Assembly (NCBI GenBank): GCA_021521415.1
Contig: JAIQDT010000677.1
Location: forward strand, 558,001-622,000
DNA length: 64,000 bases
Direction: 5' to 3'
From: Bidens hawaiensis
Lineage: Eukaryota > Streptophyta > Magnoliopsida > Asterales > Asteraceae
Both the position numbers and the translations under genes were made by a program. The notes beneath the pieces are model-generated. The model saw nothing but the letters and a program-made list of their open reading frames with translations, had not been told where the DNA came from and ran no database searches. Numbering within the stretch: the stretch's first letter is position 1; every line of letters begins with the position of its first letter. Positions 24,518 to 34,911 of this stretch are shown in pieces.

Positions 24518-24522
24518 AAATT

Positions 24523-26885
24523 ACTTTTTAATTTAGCATCAAAATCCATATAAATTATGTAAAACATGTGAATGAATGTTGTAAAAGAGATTCAATAGCA
24601 TCAAAATTCGAATGGAATATTAGAACATACCGTAGTAAGGTTAATGTTAAGAGCAACATGCTCAATTAAATATACATAATTCAATTATAATAAAAAAAAT
24701 ATTTAATTATGTAAGCTAAATAATACTAAATATTACTCGTATGTTCAATAATATCTCCAAAGCACTAACATCGAAGAAAGGATCAAAACTAGATCGCACA
24801 AATCAAACAAAAACATCCCCGTCAGTATCACGGATTTGGTACAACAACAAACATTCGATACCCAAGTTAAGTGTTAATATTCTTTTCTAACATCCAACGT
24901 ACAAGCTTGTGAGTATCCAAACTTAGAGATGACATCATGAATGCCCATCAATCAAAACCTATGGTCGAGTGTGTTAGTAAACCATAGACGATAAAACATT
25001 TAAAGTACACGTTTAGAGTTAGTAATCAACTTTACCTTAGTATTTACCATGTGCATGATATGCCCTCATATGTTGGTCATTGGTTGATTGGTGTGTGAAC
25101 GATTATGACATAAGTTGTTTGATATTTTTGCACAAAACTTTGGGTTTTTAAATTATGACTTTGAAGCTATGACATTGTGTCACGGCTAAAGAAAGCTTCC
25201 GCATACTAATCCACTAACACTATTATTGCACCATTATAGCCTATTTTTATTATTTAGCTTACGACGTAACTAGAAACTTTAATGCTAACATCATATACTA
25301 TTTTTTAATGAGTTTCTTCTCCTTACTTAACAAAATACGATTGATTGGATATTAAGGAATATTTGTTTTGCTAGTTTACGCTAAATACGATTTGATTATG
25401 TTAATTTAATTTATTTGATTCACAAAATTTGTCTCTAGTTACAATGTAAACTTCAACTAGTTCTAATTACAAAATATATTTTAACAATCAAACGGAATTT
25501 CACTAGAACACAACTTATGATATTACAGTCACCCACTAGTCCGTCACCACACTTCTAACCACTCATCAGCTCCACCATCATTGTACTTTGTTTTTGGCAT
25601 CATCATCGTTGGCATCATTGCCACCACACTCCACACAGCCCGTGACGATCAAACGATGTTGCCTCCACCCTACAACCATCACATGTCAAATGATTCTTTG
25701 ACGTATTAAAGCAATAATTATTTGTTAATAGAATGTATTTTTAAATCTTATTTAATTTAAAAAATAATTCTAGTTCTTTCTTGTTTAATCACTTTGGCAA
25801 TTTAAAGTTAGGATCCAATAACTTCAAATTCCAATCTAGATTCTAGTTTTCTTTTAAAATATCTATGAATAAGAAGCAATCTAAAATTTCTTCTCACACA
25901 TACAAATGATAAAATACTCATTTGTCACAAAAGATGCTATAAACGTTTATTTTGAAAATTCCATTATAGATGCTACCAATGTGGCAGTGTTATCCATACA
26001 TGCAGGGAGATATATTCATTATGAAACATTCATTTAAAATTTTTGTACTTCATAAATTCAACACTTATGTTTATCATGTTCATAAAAACAAAACACTAAT
26101 TTCTTTCATTGTAATTTGATATTAACTGTTTATCTATACGGCTATGCATGTATAGGTTATATAAATCAACATAATTTATTTATTTAATTTCAGGATAAAC
26201 TTCAAAACTACAATCATAAACGAATGCTTAAACTTCAATCATAAACTGATGTTTTATCATTTATGATAGAAGTTTTATAGTTTTAGTCTAAACTTGTTTT
26301 GAACTTGTATCCGTGCATATCGCCGGAAAATATGTCGCCGGAATGTCTAAGAGATGATAATTTAGCAGAAAAATTACCATTATACCCTTTATATTTTATG
26401 TATATTCACGATAAATTATTCAAGATATCAAAATAGTTCTCTTATATAATCTCTAACCATAAAAAGACGTATAAACCTAAGAATCGTGAGTATAATTCAG
26501 ACATGAACACTGATAATCAATGACTTGGATGAGAGAGTTGGTCATGTGGACTTCATTTCTTGTAAATAAAGAACGGACAAACGGGTAATAATCATTCATT
26601 GTTGACTTTTTCTTGTTGTTCCACAACTTTTTAAATACGTAACGTTTTTATACGTCACTAGTTTAAAAAAAGTATACCAAAAACTTGCTCATTTTCTTTT
26701 TGTTTTGAACCGGTAACAACAGTTGGCTGGTGACCCCTAAAATACAAGGTTGGTAGTTCTACTAAATCTATTAAGCTCGTATAAAATACACGTATCAGGG
26801 ATTTTTTTTACAACACATAGAAACCACTTTGTATAGGAACATGTCCCTTTTGTATGTGCGCGTGTCAGGTGTACCTTAAGAATAG
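24523..26885. other. Intergenic, no gene recognised
   Basis: AT-rich sequence without a convincing reading frame, RNA gene or element end on either strand. A short CCACC/CATCATC-rich patch lies at 25530-25640. Confidence 0.55.
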
Positions 26886-26890
26886 GTGAC

Positions 26891-27924
26891 TGAAGAGGTA
26901 GTACCCAGCAGAGCCCAGTTGGACCCGCAAGACTCACCTTCAACAGGGACGTCTGCGCAAAGGCTTAACTCGCAACCCCTTGAAGAGGGACGTCTGCGCA
27001 GAAACCAACTAGGCCCGCAGGACCCACCATGCTCAGAGACGTGACGTCCTTACACGCAGTACGCAAGCTGTTCCCGCAGGAAAAGCCTCCCAATGGTGAA
27101 GTACTCCGCCTGTTCCCGCAGCTGCGGATACAAGCCATCAGGGAAGGCTACCTGCGCAGCAAGGCTACACGCACAAGGCACTTAACTCTTAAATAATTCA
27201 GTAATGTCACCTGAAGAAGGAGTGAGCAAGCCGGGAACACTCCCGCAAAAAGCCGGGAACACTCCCGCACAAATGAGCCAGTCCGTACGATACTGGAGGA
27301 TCTTTTGTACTGTACCTGACGAGGTATGGACAAAAGATCTGACCAAGGATATGACAGCTCACTGACAACAGTATGACGAGCAGCACGCTCTTGTATTGTT
27401 GTCACTATTAGCCGCTGCCTACTCACCAACCTGTCGGAGGACGTGCATGGCCTGCAGTTGGTGGAACAGGAATAGTACACAGCCGGCCTGGTCACTATCA
27501 GCCGCTGCCTATCCACCAACCACCAGCATGGCATGTGCGTAGCCCACAGTTGGTAGAACAAGAATACTATTCAGCCGGCTGTACCTGCTTGGAAACCTAC
27601 ATTCGGCTATAAATACTCCAACACCTTGGAACGGTAGGAGGACCTTATCATCTTATCTCATATCTCATATCTTGATATATTACCTGATATTTGCTCTAGT
27701 CATTCTCTTAATATACACTTATATTCAAGAGCAATCTAGTCTGATTCTCACGCCGGAGGGTGGTCACAAGGAGGTACCCCCCCCCTTCTCAGTGACGAGC
27801 TCACGGTGTCTGTTTTGCAGGTTATCAGAAGAACCATCTTCGCCGGATCTAACCCCTCGTGGGAAACATCTATTTAACCCCCAGATTATCCGTAATCTGC
27901 CCGGGGTCGATTAGTGTTTCTTCA
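26891..27924 (+). repeat. Gypsy 5' LTR, 1034 bp
   Basis: Starts TGAAGAGG and ends TTTCTTCA. It is rich in CCCGCA and GACGTCTGCGC words and repeats GCCGGGAACACTCCCGCA in tandem at about 27227-27270. It contains a TATA box (27607-27616) that the 3' copy has lost. Confidence 0.93.
27607..27616 (+). promoter_or_regulatory. TATA box of the Gypsy 5' LTR
   Basis: CTATAAATAC sits in the last third of the LTR. The same box occurs in the related solo LTR (62554-62561, minus strand), which supports its role as the U3 promoter. Confidence 0.65.
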
Positions 27925-27940
27925 TTGGCGCCATCCGTGC
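27924..27940 (+). promoter_or_regulatory. Putative primer binding site, Gypsy element
   Basis: TTGGCGCCATCCGTGC follows the LTR directly. The TGGCGCC core is typical of plant Gypsy elements and matches the 3' ends of tRNAs finishing GGCGCCA. The exact tRNA was not determined. Confidence 0.65.
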
Positions 27941-27991
27941 ATAAAAGCTAGAACTTAATTCTTTTTCAGTTTTCTCAAAACTTCTGGAAAG

Positions 27992-29488
27992 ATGGTTAAA
28001 GTTACTCCGGTCCCAAAACCAACGAGTGACCAAGAAACCCCGGTAACCACAACCCCAGCTACTGGGGGGAATACCGGCGACTACACAGTTTTTACGAACA
28101 CTACCCCGGTTACCCAAGCCGGGGCAAGTGCAGTAAATTTTACGAACACTACCCCAGTTACCCGAGCTGGGGCAAGTGCAGTAAATAATCTTTCACTGGG
28201 ATTCACCGATACCCAGTTAGAGAGACAACGAACGAGGCTCCCCCGCCAAACACTCGATGAAGTTAAAGCGTGGGCGGAAGCACGTCAAAAAGAATTCCAA
28301 GCTGAGTTGGATGAACGCTTACGTTCACTCCAACAGGCTGATGAATTCGGAGAGTACTTGGACGATGATTCGGAGGAATCCGATAGTGACGCAAACCCTC
28401 GTCATAGGGCGAAAGGGAAGCGTAAGGAAACGGACTCCCAACCGAGAAGGCATTTTGGAGAAACCTTCAAACCAAAAAACGCGGGTGGAAACCTACGTGA
28501 CTTCTCCAAAACATTTAGACCAACTGCTGCAAATGCGGGAACGTCCAAATTTGCAAGGGACATTGCGGAAGCAATCACCCCGAAAAGTGCCAAACAGATG
28601 TCCAACATCGGCACTTACGATGGTATATCTGATCCAGACGATCATTTGAACAGATTCATAGCGGGGGCAACCGTCAGTAATTGGACGGAACCTACGTGGT
28701 GTTACATGTTCCAAATGACGCTTGTTGGGGCAGCTAGAGCGTGGTTCGATCGTCTACCGGTCCACCACATCTACGATTGGGCAGACTTCCAGCAGAAGTT
28801 CAGCCAACACTTCAGCCAACAAAGAAAGTATACCGAAGAGCAATGGACAATCCTCAACTGCATCCGAGAGGAAGATGAGTCTTTACTAGACTTCATCACG
28901 CGCTTCAATTCAAAGAAGCTAAGTCTGGGCACTATTAGCGAAGATCTTGTTCGCGCTGCTTTCATCCAGGGCGCGAAAGACCCAGAGCTCATCCGCACCT
29001 TAACGGGTAAAGATGGCATGCCATCCACATGGGATGCCATCATGACAGCAGCTAAACGCTTTGCGGAAACGGAGAAGCAACTGGGTAGAGATCTCCCCCA
29101 GAGCACAAACCTCTACACCCAGAAAACAAGAGAAGACAACGTCCTTACCGCCCGACTAAACAAAAAGCGGAAGCTAGGCATTTGGCAGTCAAGGGTAAAC
29201 TTTGACACCTCATCCGGCTTGCAACATCGGTTAGGCGGAAGGGATAACGTACAGTCGAACCAGAACTCCAGATGGACGCCACTCACCAAAATCGTCACCG
29301 AGATATTCGCCACTGAGAAGCTCCCATGGCCAAAGGCTCCAATAATCCGACATCGTCACAATGCTGATCAGAGCAAATACTGTGACTTTCACAGGACAAA
29401 AGGCCACAACACTGAAGAATTCACAGACTTGAAGGACATCGTCGAAGCATTTGTCAGAGATGGGACGCTCGCGCACCTCGTGACGTAA
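27992..29488 (+). CDS. Gypsy-type Gag polyprotein (498 aa)
   Basis: Opens at the first ATG after the primer site and stays open for 498 codons. The N-terminus is Thr/Pro-rich and holds a tandem duplication (FTNTTPVTQAGASAVN and FTNTTPVTRAGASAVN). The Gag core lies at about residues 205-365: YDGISDPDDHLNRF, then AARAWFDRLP, WADFQQKFSQHF and DESLLDFITRFN, a pattern known from retrotransposon Gag capsid domains. Near the end, YCDFHRTKGHNTEEFTDLK is the family's zinc-knuckle-like tail, but the usual second Cys is Phe. It should form the virus-like particle and package RNA. The frame ends without continuing into pol. About 130 codons at the C-terminal end look like linker sequence. Confidence 0.85.
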   Translation: MVKVTPVPKPTSDQETPVTTTPATGGNTGDYTVFTNTTPVTQAGASAVNFTNTTPVTRAGASAVNNLSLGFTDTQLERQRTRLPRQTLDEVKAWAEARQKEFQAELDERLRSLQQADEFGEYLDDDSEESDSDANPRHRAKGKRKETDSQPRRHFGETFKPKNAGGNLRDFSKTFRPTAANAGTSKFARDIAEAITPKSAKQMSNIGTYDGISDPDDHLNRFIAGATVSNWTEPTWCYMFQMTLVGAARAWFDRLPVHHIYDWADFQQKFSQHFSQQRKYTEEQWTILNCIREEDESLLDFITRFNSKKLSLGTISEDLVRAAFIQGAKDPELIRTLTGKDGMPSTWDAIMTAAKRFAETEKQLGRDLPQSTNLYTQKTREDNVLTARLNKKRKLGIWQSRVNFDTSSGLQHRLGGRDNVQSNQNSRWTPLTKIVTEIFATEKLPWPKAPIIRHRHNADQSKYCDFHRTKGHNTEEFTDLKDIVEAFVRDGTLAHLVT

Positions 29489-29929
29489 TGAACGCTGAGC
29501 AGGCTGACGCGTGTAGAACCCCAGTTGGGGAAAACACGAATAAAACTGCAGCTTCAATGTTGGAGACTACATACTACGTAAACAACGAGATTCCGAAAGG
29601 AAGCAAAACTTTAACCTATTATCTGCCACGTGGATAGGTTAACTTATTCAAAGTACATAAGAAATTGCTAAGTTAAACTACAGTATGCACAAGCGAATCA
29701 TACATTGTTTATGCGGCAAAACAAGTGCCAAATTAAATTGTATGCATGAGCAAGTCATATAACGTTTATAAAGCAAGTCATCCAGTAAAAGTAGCGGTCC
29801 TACCCGCACAAAGATTTATATTTCATAATAATTCAAGTATTACAAGAATGGCCGGGTAACTAACCGCCTACAAGAATATAAATCTATACAATGTAAACCT
29901 ATCCTAACAGTGGGAAGGGATCTAAAGGT
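29489..29929. other. Tail-to-tail spacer between gag and the antisense gene
   Basis: About 440 bp with no pol sequence. A short open stretch follows the gag stop (to about 29635) and the rest is AT-rich. It probably holds the 3' UTR of the antisense gene (minus strand). Confidence 0.5.
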
Positions 29930-32900
29930 TCAAGCTTCAGGACCACTCCCTCCAAACCCACTTGTACCCGCACCATCAGTTGGCTGTGGCGGTTCAAGGA
30001 AGGTCTTAAGAATGGTTAGCCCATCATCAGCAGCAGCAACTTCGTTCACCTTCTCCACCACTGGATGCGGGAAGGCAGCATACTGGTTCACTGCTTGGTC
30101 ATATACAGCTTCAGTATCCACATCATATAAAGGGAAGTTGGAAGGCGGGATGCCCTTCTCAACGAACCCTAGACCAAGCAGGAAGTCGGCCTTTTCCCCA
30201 TCCTCATGAGAAGCGTTGAGGGCTGCGCTCATGGCATCGTCATATGATGTGTCCGTGAAGACTCGATGCACAACCTACAAAACAAAATACAAGTATCAAA
30301 ACCTTTTCTATGTACAAAGAAAAGCGTAAAGATATTATGAAATTACGCATACCTGAGACAACGCTTCTCGAAGAAGCCATTCCTTGGCAACCAGAGCCTC
30401 CTGGAGGGCAGCTTGAGCTTGGTTACGGGCGCGTTCGGCTTCACTTTTGTTAAGGTTGGCGAGCAACACTTCCTTAGCAGCAGCCTCTTCAACGCCCTTT
30501 AGCTTCCGCTCAGTGTGGTCAAGCACGCCCCTCTGGTCCAAGATCTCTTGGAGCTTCTTGGCGTCTTCCATAGCCAAGGCATCATGAGCCTGCTGGAGCC
30601 TCTCTAGCTTGGATTTAAGCTCCTCATTCTCAATGCGTAGAGGCTCAGCAACAGCTTCAGCCTTGGTGGCCCTCTCAGTTGCATTCCGTGCAGTTTCCTT
30701 AGCCAGCCGAAGCTGTTCGTTAACAGCTTGGGCAGCCTTGGAACGGGCCTTGAGACGGGCCTGAACTTCAACTTCAAGGGCCTGGAAGGCCTTCTCCTTT
30801 TCCGCAGCCACTGCGGCAAACCTCTTGTTCTCCTCCCGGATGGCCCGCGCCTGAGCCACTTCCAGGCTACGCGCCGTCTTTAACTTGTCGTTTTCACGAC
30901 AAAGTAACTCGACGCGCGGCTGCATCCGGGCAAGGAGAATCCGCAGTTCATTCGACAGCCTACCCTCCTGGTAGCTGGACATGGCTTCCCCCAGCGCACC
31001 AGCGGGGGCGGCGTGGCGCGCCCATTCGACGCATTCTACAGGCGTCCGAAGGGTTGTTCCTCGGCGGATGTTCCATCGTTGAACATACACTTCATTGGAA
31101 TCCGACACTGCAAAAGCAAAAAGCAGTTAGGAAAAGATGATATATAAAAAACATATATAAAATAAAATAATAAAAAGGCCAAAATAACCCTACGCACCTG
31201 TAGGGTCGACAACAGGCCTGTAGCCGCCAAACCCATCACCCGAACCTAATGGATATCCATCCAAGAGGTCAGGCAGATGGGAAGGAGGCAGAGATTGGCT
31301 TGACGCCCCAACACCGGACATACCTGAAGGACCGGCCGTAGTCGCCGGCGCCGGAGGAGGCATAGCGGAGGCCGCCGTGGTAGAAACCAGCGGAGGTGAA
31401 CCACCGGAGGTGAACTCAAACCGCGGCCGCGGCTGTGGAAGAATCCACAGAAATACTTACCGCCGGCTCAGTGAAAGAATCAGTGAATATGGCACTGACA
31501 GCCGGCGGGGACGTCGTCACAGTTGGAACAGTTGGCTCAACCGGGTGAGCAACTGAACCAACTGAAGCAGGCGCAGTCGCCTGGGTCATCGCCTCAGGTA
31601 GGTTGACCAAACCTACTTTCATGGGTCCAGAACTGCTCCCTCCCGCTCCACCCTGGAATGCGGTAGCATCCACGCCTGCACAAAGAAGATATAAGTATAA
31701 TGGTGGAAAGCTATGCAGTAAAAGTAAAGGAAGATTATACTTACGGGTTTTCTTGAGCCTAAAGGTGCGAACAGGCGGGGACGAACCCGATGGAGCCGGC
31801 CTCTTCATACCGGTCACCGTCGTCGTCTGGGCTGCTCGGAGGTGACAGTCGTCTCAGCCTCCGGAGCAGAGGTCTCAACACCACCTGGGTTCCCCGCCGC
31901 CTCCTCGCTCTCGGTCTCCGAGTTTGACCGGTTCCCCTGATCGGCGGTGGAGGCAACCTTCGCCTTGCCCTTTCCGCCAGCAGCCTTCTTCTTCCGCGTA
32001 AAGAAAGGACCGTCTGCGGATTCCTCATCAGAAGATGACAGAATTAGAGGAATTCCAGCAGAGGTTTCAGCATTGAGAGGTCGAGGGTTGAATAACTCCT
32101 TACCTGGCCGCGTGGCGCTCAGAATCGGGTGGCCTGGCGGGTAGACCTCCACAAACCGATCCCTCGTTTGCTCCAGGATGGGCAACTCGTTCTCATCAAG
32201 AGCACGAGTACCCATCCGAGCGGGACCATCAGCCTCCCGCGGATGCAGGAGCGACTGCAAGTCATTCCCCTCTGAAATAAAAAAAGAAACAGTTAGAAGA
32301 AAAACCTATATCAACAAAGAAGACAGAGCATACCGTAAGGGACAGAGTTCAAACCGTATTCGAGGACGATGGGAATCTGTGACGCCTCCTTCCACACCCG
32401 GCTCATCCCGAGCATCACCATCCCGGACTCCGCAAAGCGGTACACCGGAGTCTGGATCCGGGAGATCTTGGCGAACCATTCCGCCTCATGGTAGTTGAGG
32501 GCGGGGAGTGCTCTCCCATTCTTAAACGTCATCGCAAGGGGGATGACGCGAGCGGAGATATAGAAAAACTCCCGCTTCCACGACCGAAGATTGCGCTCGG
32601 CAGCGCAGATCTTCAAACCCTTGATTCGATTGACCAAGGTGTACCACCCCTGGATGCACCTCCAGGAGTAGAAGGTCATTAACCAATCAACGTGGGGCTC
32701 CACGCCCAGAATGAGGCACACCCACTCAAAGTGGCGGATCTTGGCGATCGCCATCGGGTGTACCTCCGTCAGATGCACACCGTGCCTCTCCAAGACACGG
32801 TATACAAACTTCGTCAATGGGAACCTGAGATTCCCATAAACGAAGAATGCAGCGTACACCCCTATCTTGCCCTTAGGGGCATCGTACACCGTCTGGTGTG

Positions 32901-33090
32901 GCTCCGGAAACTCAGGCTCGAACGGGTCGAGCATGAACTTCCGGACGACGTACTGATAGAGGTCGGCCGGAAGAGCACACTGGCACTCGCCAGCAGTACT
33001 CTTGTCATCCTTATCCGAAGTGGACGACGGATTCTCGACGAACACGTCAGACTCCTCGGCAGTAGCCTCAACATCATGGGAAGAAAACAT
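29930..33090 (-). CDS. Antisense six-exon gene with gypsy-type 'putative transposase' domain
   Basis: Exons read on the minus strand: 33090-32334, 32271-31745, 31675-31461, 31432-31198, 31107-30353, 30274-29930, all with GT/AG borders and matching phases. The N-terminal exon (252 codons) starts MFSSHDVEATAEESDVF. It carries the FPLTKFVYRVLERHGVHLTEVHP and FEWVCLILGVEPHVDWL type blocks known as the plant 'putative gypsy type transposon' family (Pfam Transposase_28, as I recall it). The middle is Ser/Pro/Ala-rich. Exon 5 is a long Ala/Glu/Lys coiled coil (about 31000-30360). The last exon ends GTSGFGGSGPEA. Function is unknown; no catalytic motif is evident. Two oddities are a one-base frameshift near 31840 and an intron of only 28 nt (31460-31433). 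It may therefore be slightly decayed, or the exon model may be wrong there. Confidence 0.7.
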
Positions 33091-33194
33091 TCTGGAAGGA
33101 TGAAAGGCAACGATTTCAAAAAGAATATTCGCCGGAAATCGCTTAGAAGGAGAAGATAGGAGTGAAAGTGTGGATTACAAAGGACCATCTCCCC

Positions 33195-33203
33195 CTTTAT
33201 ATA
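33195..33203 (-). promoter_or_regulatory. TATA box for the antisense gene
   Basis: The minus strand reads TATATAAAGGGGG about 105 bases before the ATG at 33090, followed by a CT-rich leader. It lies inside the retrotransposon, so the antisense gene has its own promoter rather than depending on an LTR. Confidence 0.6.
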
Positions 33204-33537
33204 CTCATCGCAATAAATGCGATGAATTTAATGCGGAAGAGAGAGAAATCACAGGTGCAATGAAACTATGACACGTGGCAAAGACTAAGCTGGCAACAGC
33301 TGTCGAAAGGACGCATGCCATGAATTTCGCGGCCACGCGCCCGAAAACTCGCGCCCACGCGCCTGAAAAAGCGTCTGGAATGACCATGTACTATCACGTC
33401 GCCATTACTTCCTGCACGTCCTGACACTGTCAGAAGAAACCGTCGGACGACGTTTCAACAGTTTGGACTGTTCTTATCCTTTCACCAACTCTTTGAATTT
33501 CAAAAAGATTCAAAAGTAAGCGGGAATATACCCCTTA

Positions 33538-33828
33538 CCTTGGCAACCAAGTAACTATAAGACAGGTGCGAGTACAGTGTTAAGGCAAAACCCTTCACAT
33601 ACTTAGCACCTGCAGGGAATTGAAGCCAAGAATACCTCGGCAACCAAGTAACCATAAGACGGGTGCGAGTACAGTGTCAAGGCAAAACCCTTCACATATT
33701 AAGCACCCGCAGGGAATTGAAGCCAGGAATACCTTGGAAGTAAAGTAACTATAAGACGAGTGCGGGTACAGTGTCAAGGCGAAACCCTTCACATACCTAG
33801 CACTCCGCAGGGAATTGAAACCAAGAAG
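33538..33828. repeat. 97-bp tandem repeat, three copies
   Basis: Units start at 33538, 33635 and 33732, each with AAGTAACTATAAGAC (or a one-base variant), AGTACAGTGT and CCCTTCACATA and ending GCAGGGAATTGAA. They lie between the antisense promoter and the 3' LTR, where tandem repeats are known in Tat/Ogre-type elements. Confidence 0.9.
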
Positions 33829-34202
33829 GATCTTCTGGGCCATGCTTGCGGAAACGGGAATAACATCCCCGCATAGCGGGAACGTCGAGAACTAGATTGT
33901 TTGAAGCTCCAAGATGGAATTGGTTGTTTAAACATAATTGATCACTATGTTCAAAACTACCAAAACCTCATGGAGAATCTACACAAGTGGGACTCAACGC
34001 TCCTGACTTGCGAGGAGGTTACAGACCTACCCGCATCATACCCAAAGATCAAGCAGGAAAGTCGGGAATTTCTGCACGTGACATTAGGACTTCCGCGGGA
34101 AGAATCCCCATGGAAAACATTAAAACTATAACCCTTTTCAAAACCCTTTGCTTAAGTCCAAAAGTTCACCTCACTTATTAACAATTCATGAGAAGAACAT
34201 TG

Positions 34203-34215
34203 GACTGGGGGGACT
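34203..34215 (+). promoter_or_regulatory. Polypurine tract, Gypsy element
   Basis: GACTGGGGGGACT directly precedes the 3' LTR start. It is short and not fully purine, but correctly placed. Confidence 0.6.
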
Positions 34216-34906
34216 TGAAGAGGTAGGTCCCAGCAGAGCCCAGTTGGACCCGCAAGACTCACCTTCAACAGGGACGTCTGCGCAAAGGCTTAACTCGCAA
34301 CCCCTTGAAGAGGGACGTCTGCGTAGAAACCAACTAGGCCCGCAGGACCCACCATGCTCAGAGACGTGACGTCCTTACGCGCAGTACGCAAGTTGTTCCC
34401 GCAGGAAAAGCCTCCCAATGGTGAAGTACTCCGCCTGTTCCCGCAGCTGCGGATACAAGCCATCAGGGAAGGCTACCTGCGCAGCAAAGCTACACGCACA
34501 AGGCACTTAACTCTTAAATAATTCAGTAATGTCACCTGAAGAAGGAGTGAGCAAGCCGGGAACACTCCCGCACAAAGCCGGGAACACTCCCGCACAAATG
34601 AGCCAGTCCGTACGATACTGGAGGACCTTATCATCTTATCTCATATCTCATATCTTGATATATTACCTGATATTTGCTCTAGTCATTCTCTTAATATACA
34701 CTTATATTCAAGAGCAATCTAGTCTGATTCTCACGCCGGAGGGTGGTCACAAGGAGGTACCCCCCCCTTGCTCAGTGACGAGCTCACGGTGTCTGTTTTG
34801 CAGGTTATCAGAAGAACCATCTTCGCCGGATCTAACCGTCGTGGGAAACATCTATTTAACCCCCAGATTATCCGTAATCTGCCCGGGGTCGATTAGTGTT
34901 TCTTCA
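34216..34906 (+). repeat. Gypsy 3' LTR, 691 bp, internally deleted
   Basis: Aligns with the 5' LTR along its length except for a 342-bp gap. GGAGGA at the joint occurs on both sides of the missing piece in the 5' LTR (27295-27300 and 27637-27642). The lost segment includes the TATA box. Confidence 0.92.
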
Positions 34907-34911
34907 GTGAC

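Larger units (their letters stand above)
26891..34906 (+). mobile_element. Non-autonomous Gypsy element: sense gag, antisense gene, no pol
   Basis: LTRs beginning TGAAGAGGTA and ending TTTCTTCA enclose 6.3 kb, with an exact 5-bp duplication GTGAC on each side (26886-26890 and 34907-34911). The element has a PBS-like site, a gag ORF, a multi-exon gene on the opposite strand, a 97-bp triplicate repeat and a G-rich polypurine tract. I find no protease, RT, RNase H or integrase in any frame, so it must rely on proteins from another element. An extra antisense ORF between pol and 3' LTR, and tandem repeats there, are known in the Tat lineage of plant Gypsy elements. Placement in that lineage is inference. 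Confidence 0.85.

Noticed and set aside
29910..33159. Plus-strand frames under the antisense gene (for example 29910-30209 and 32692-33159)
   Set aside because: They overlap well-supported antisense exons and show no domain of their own.
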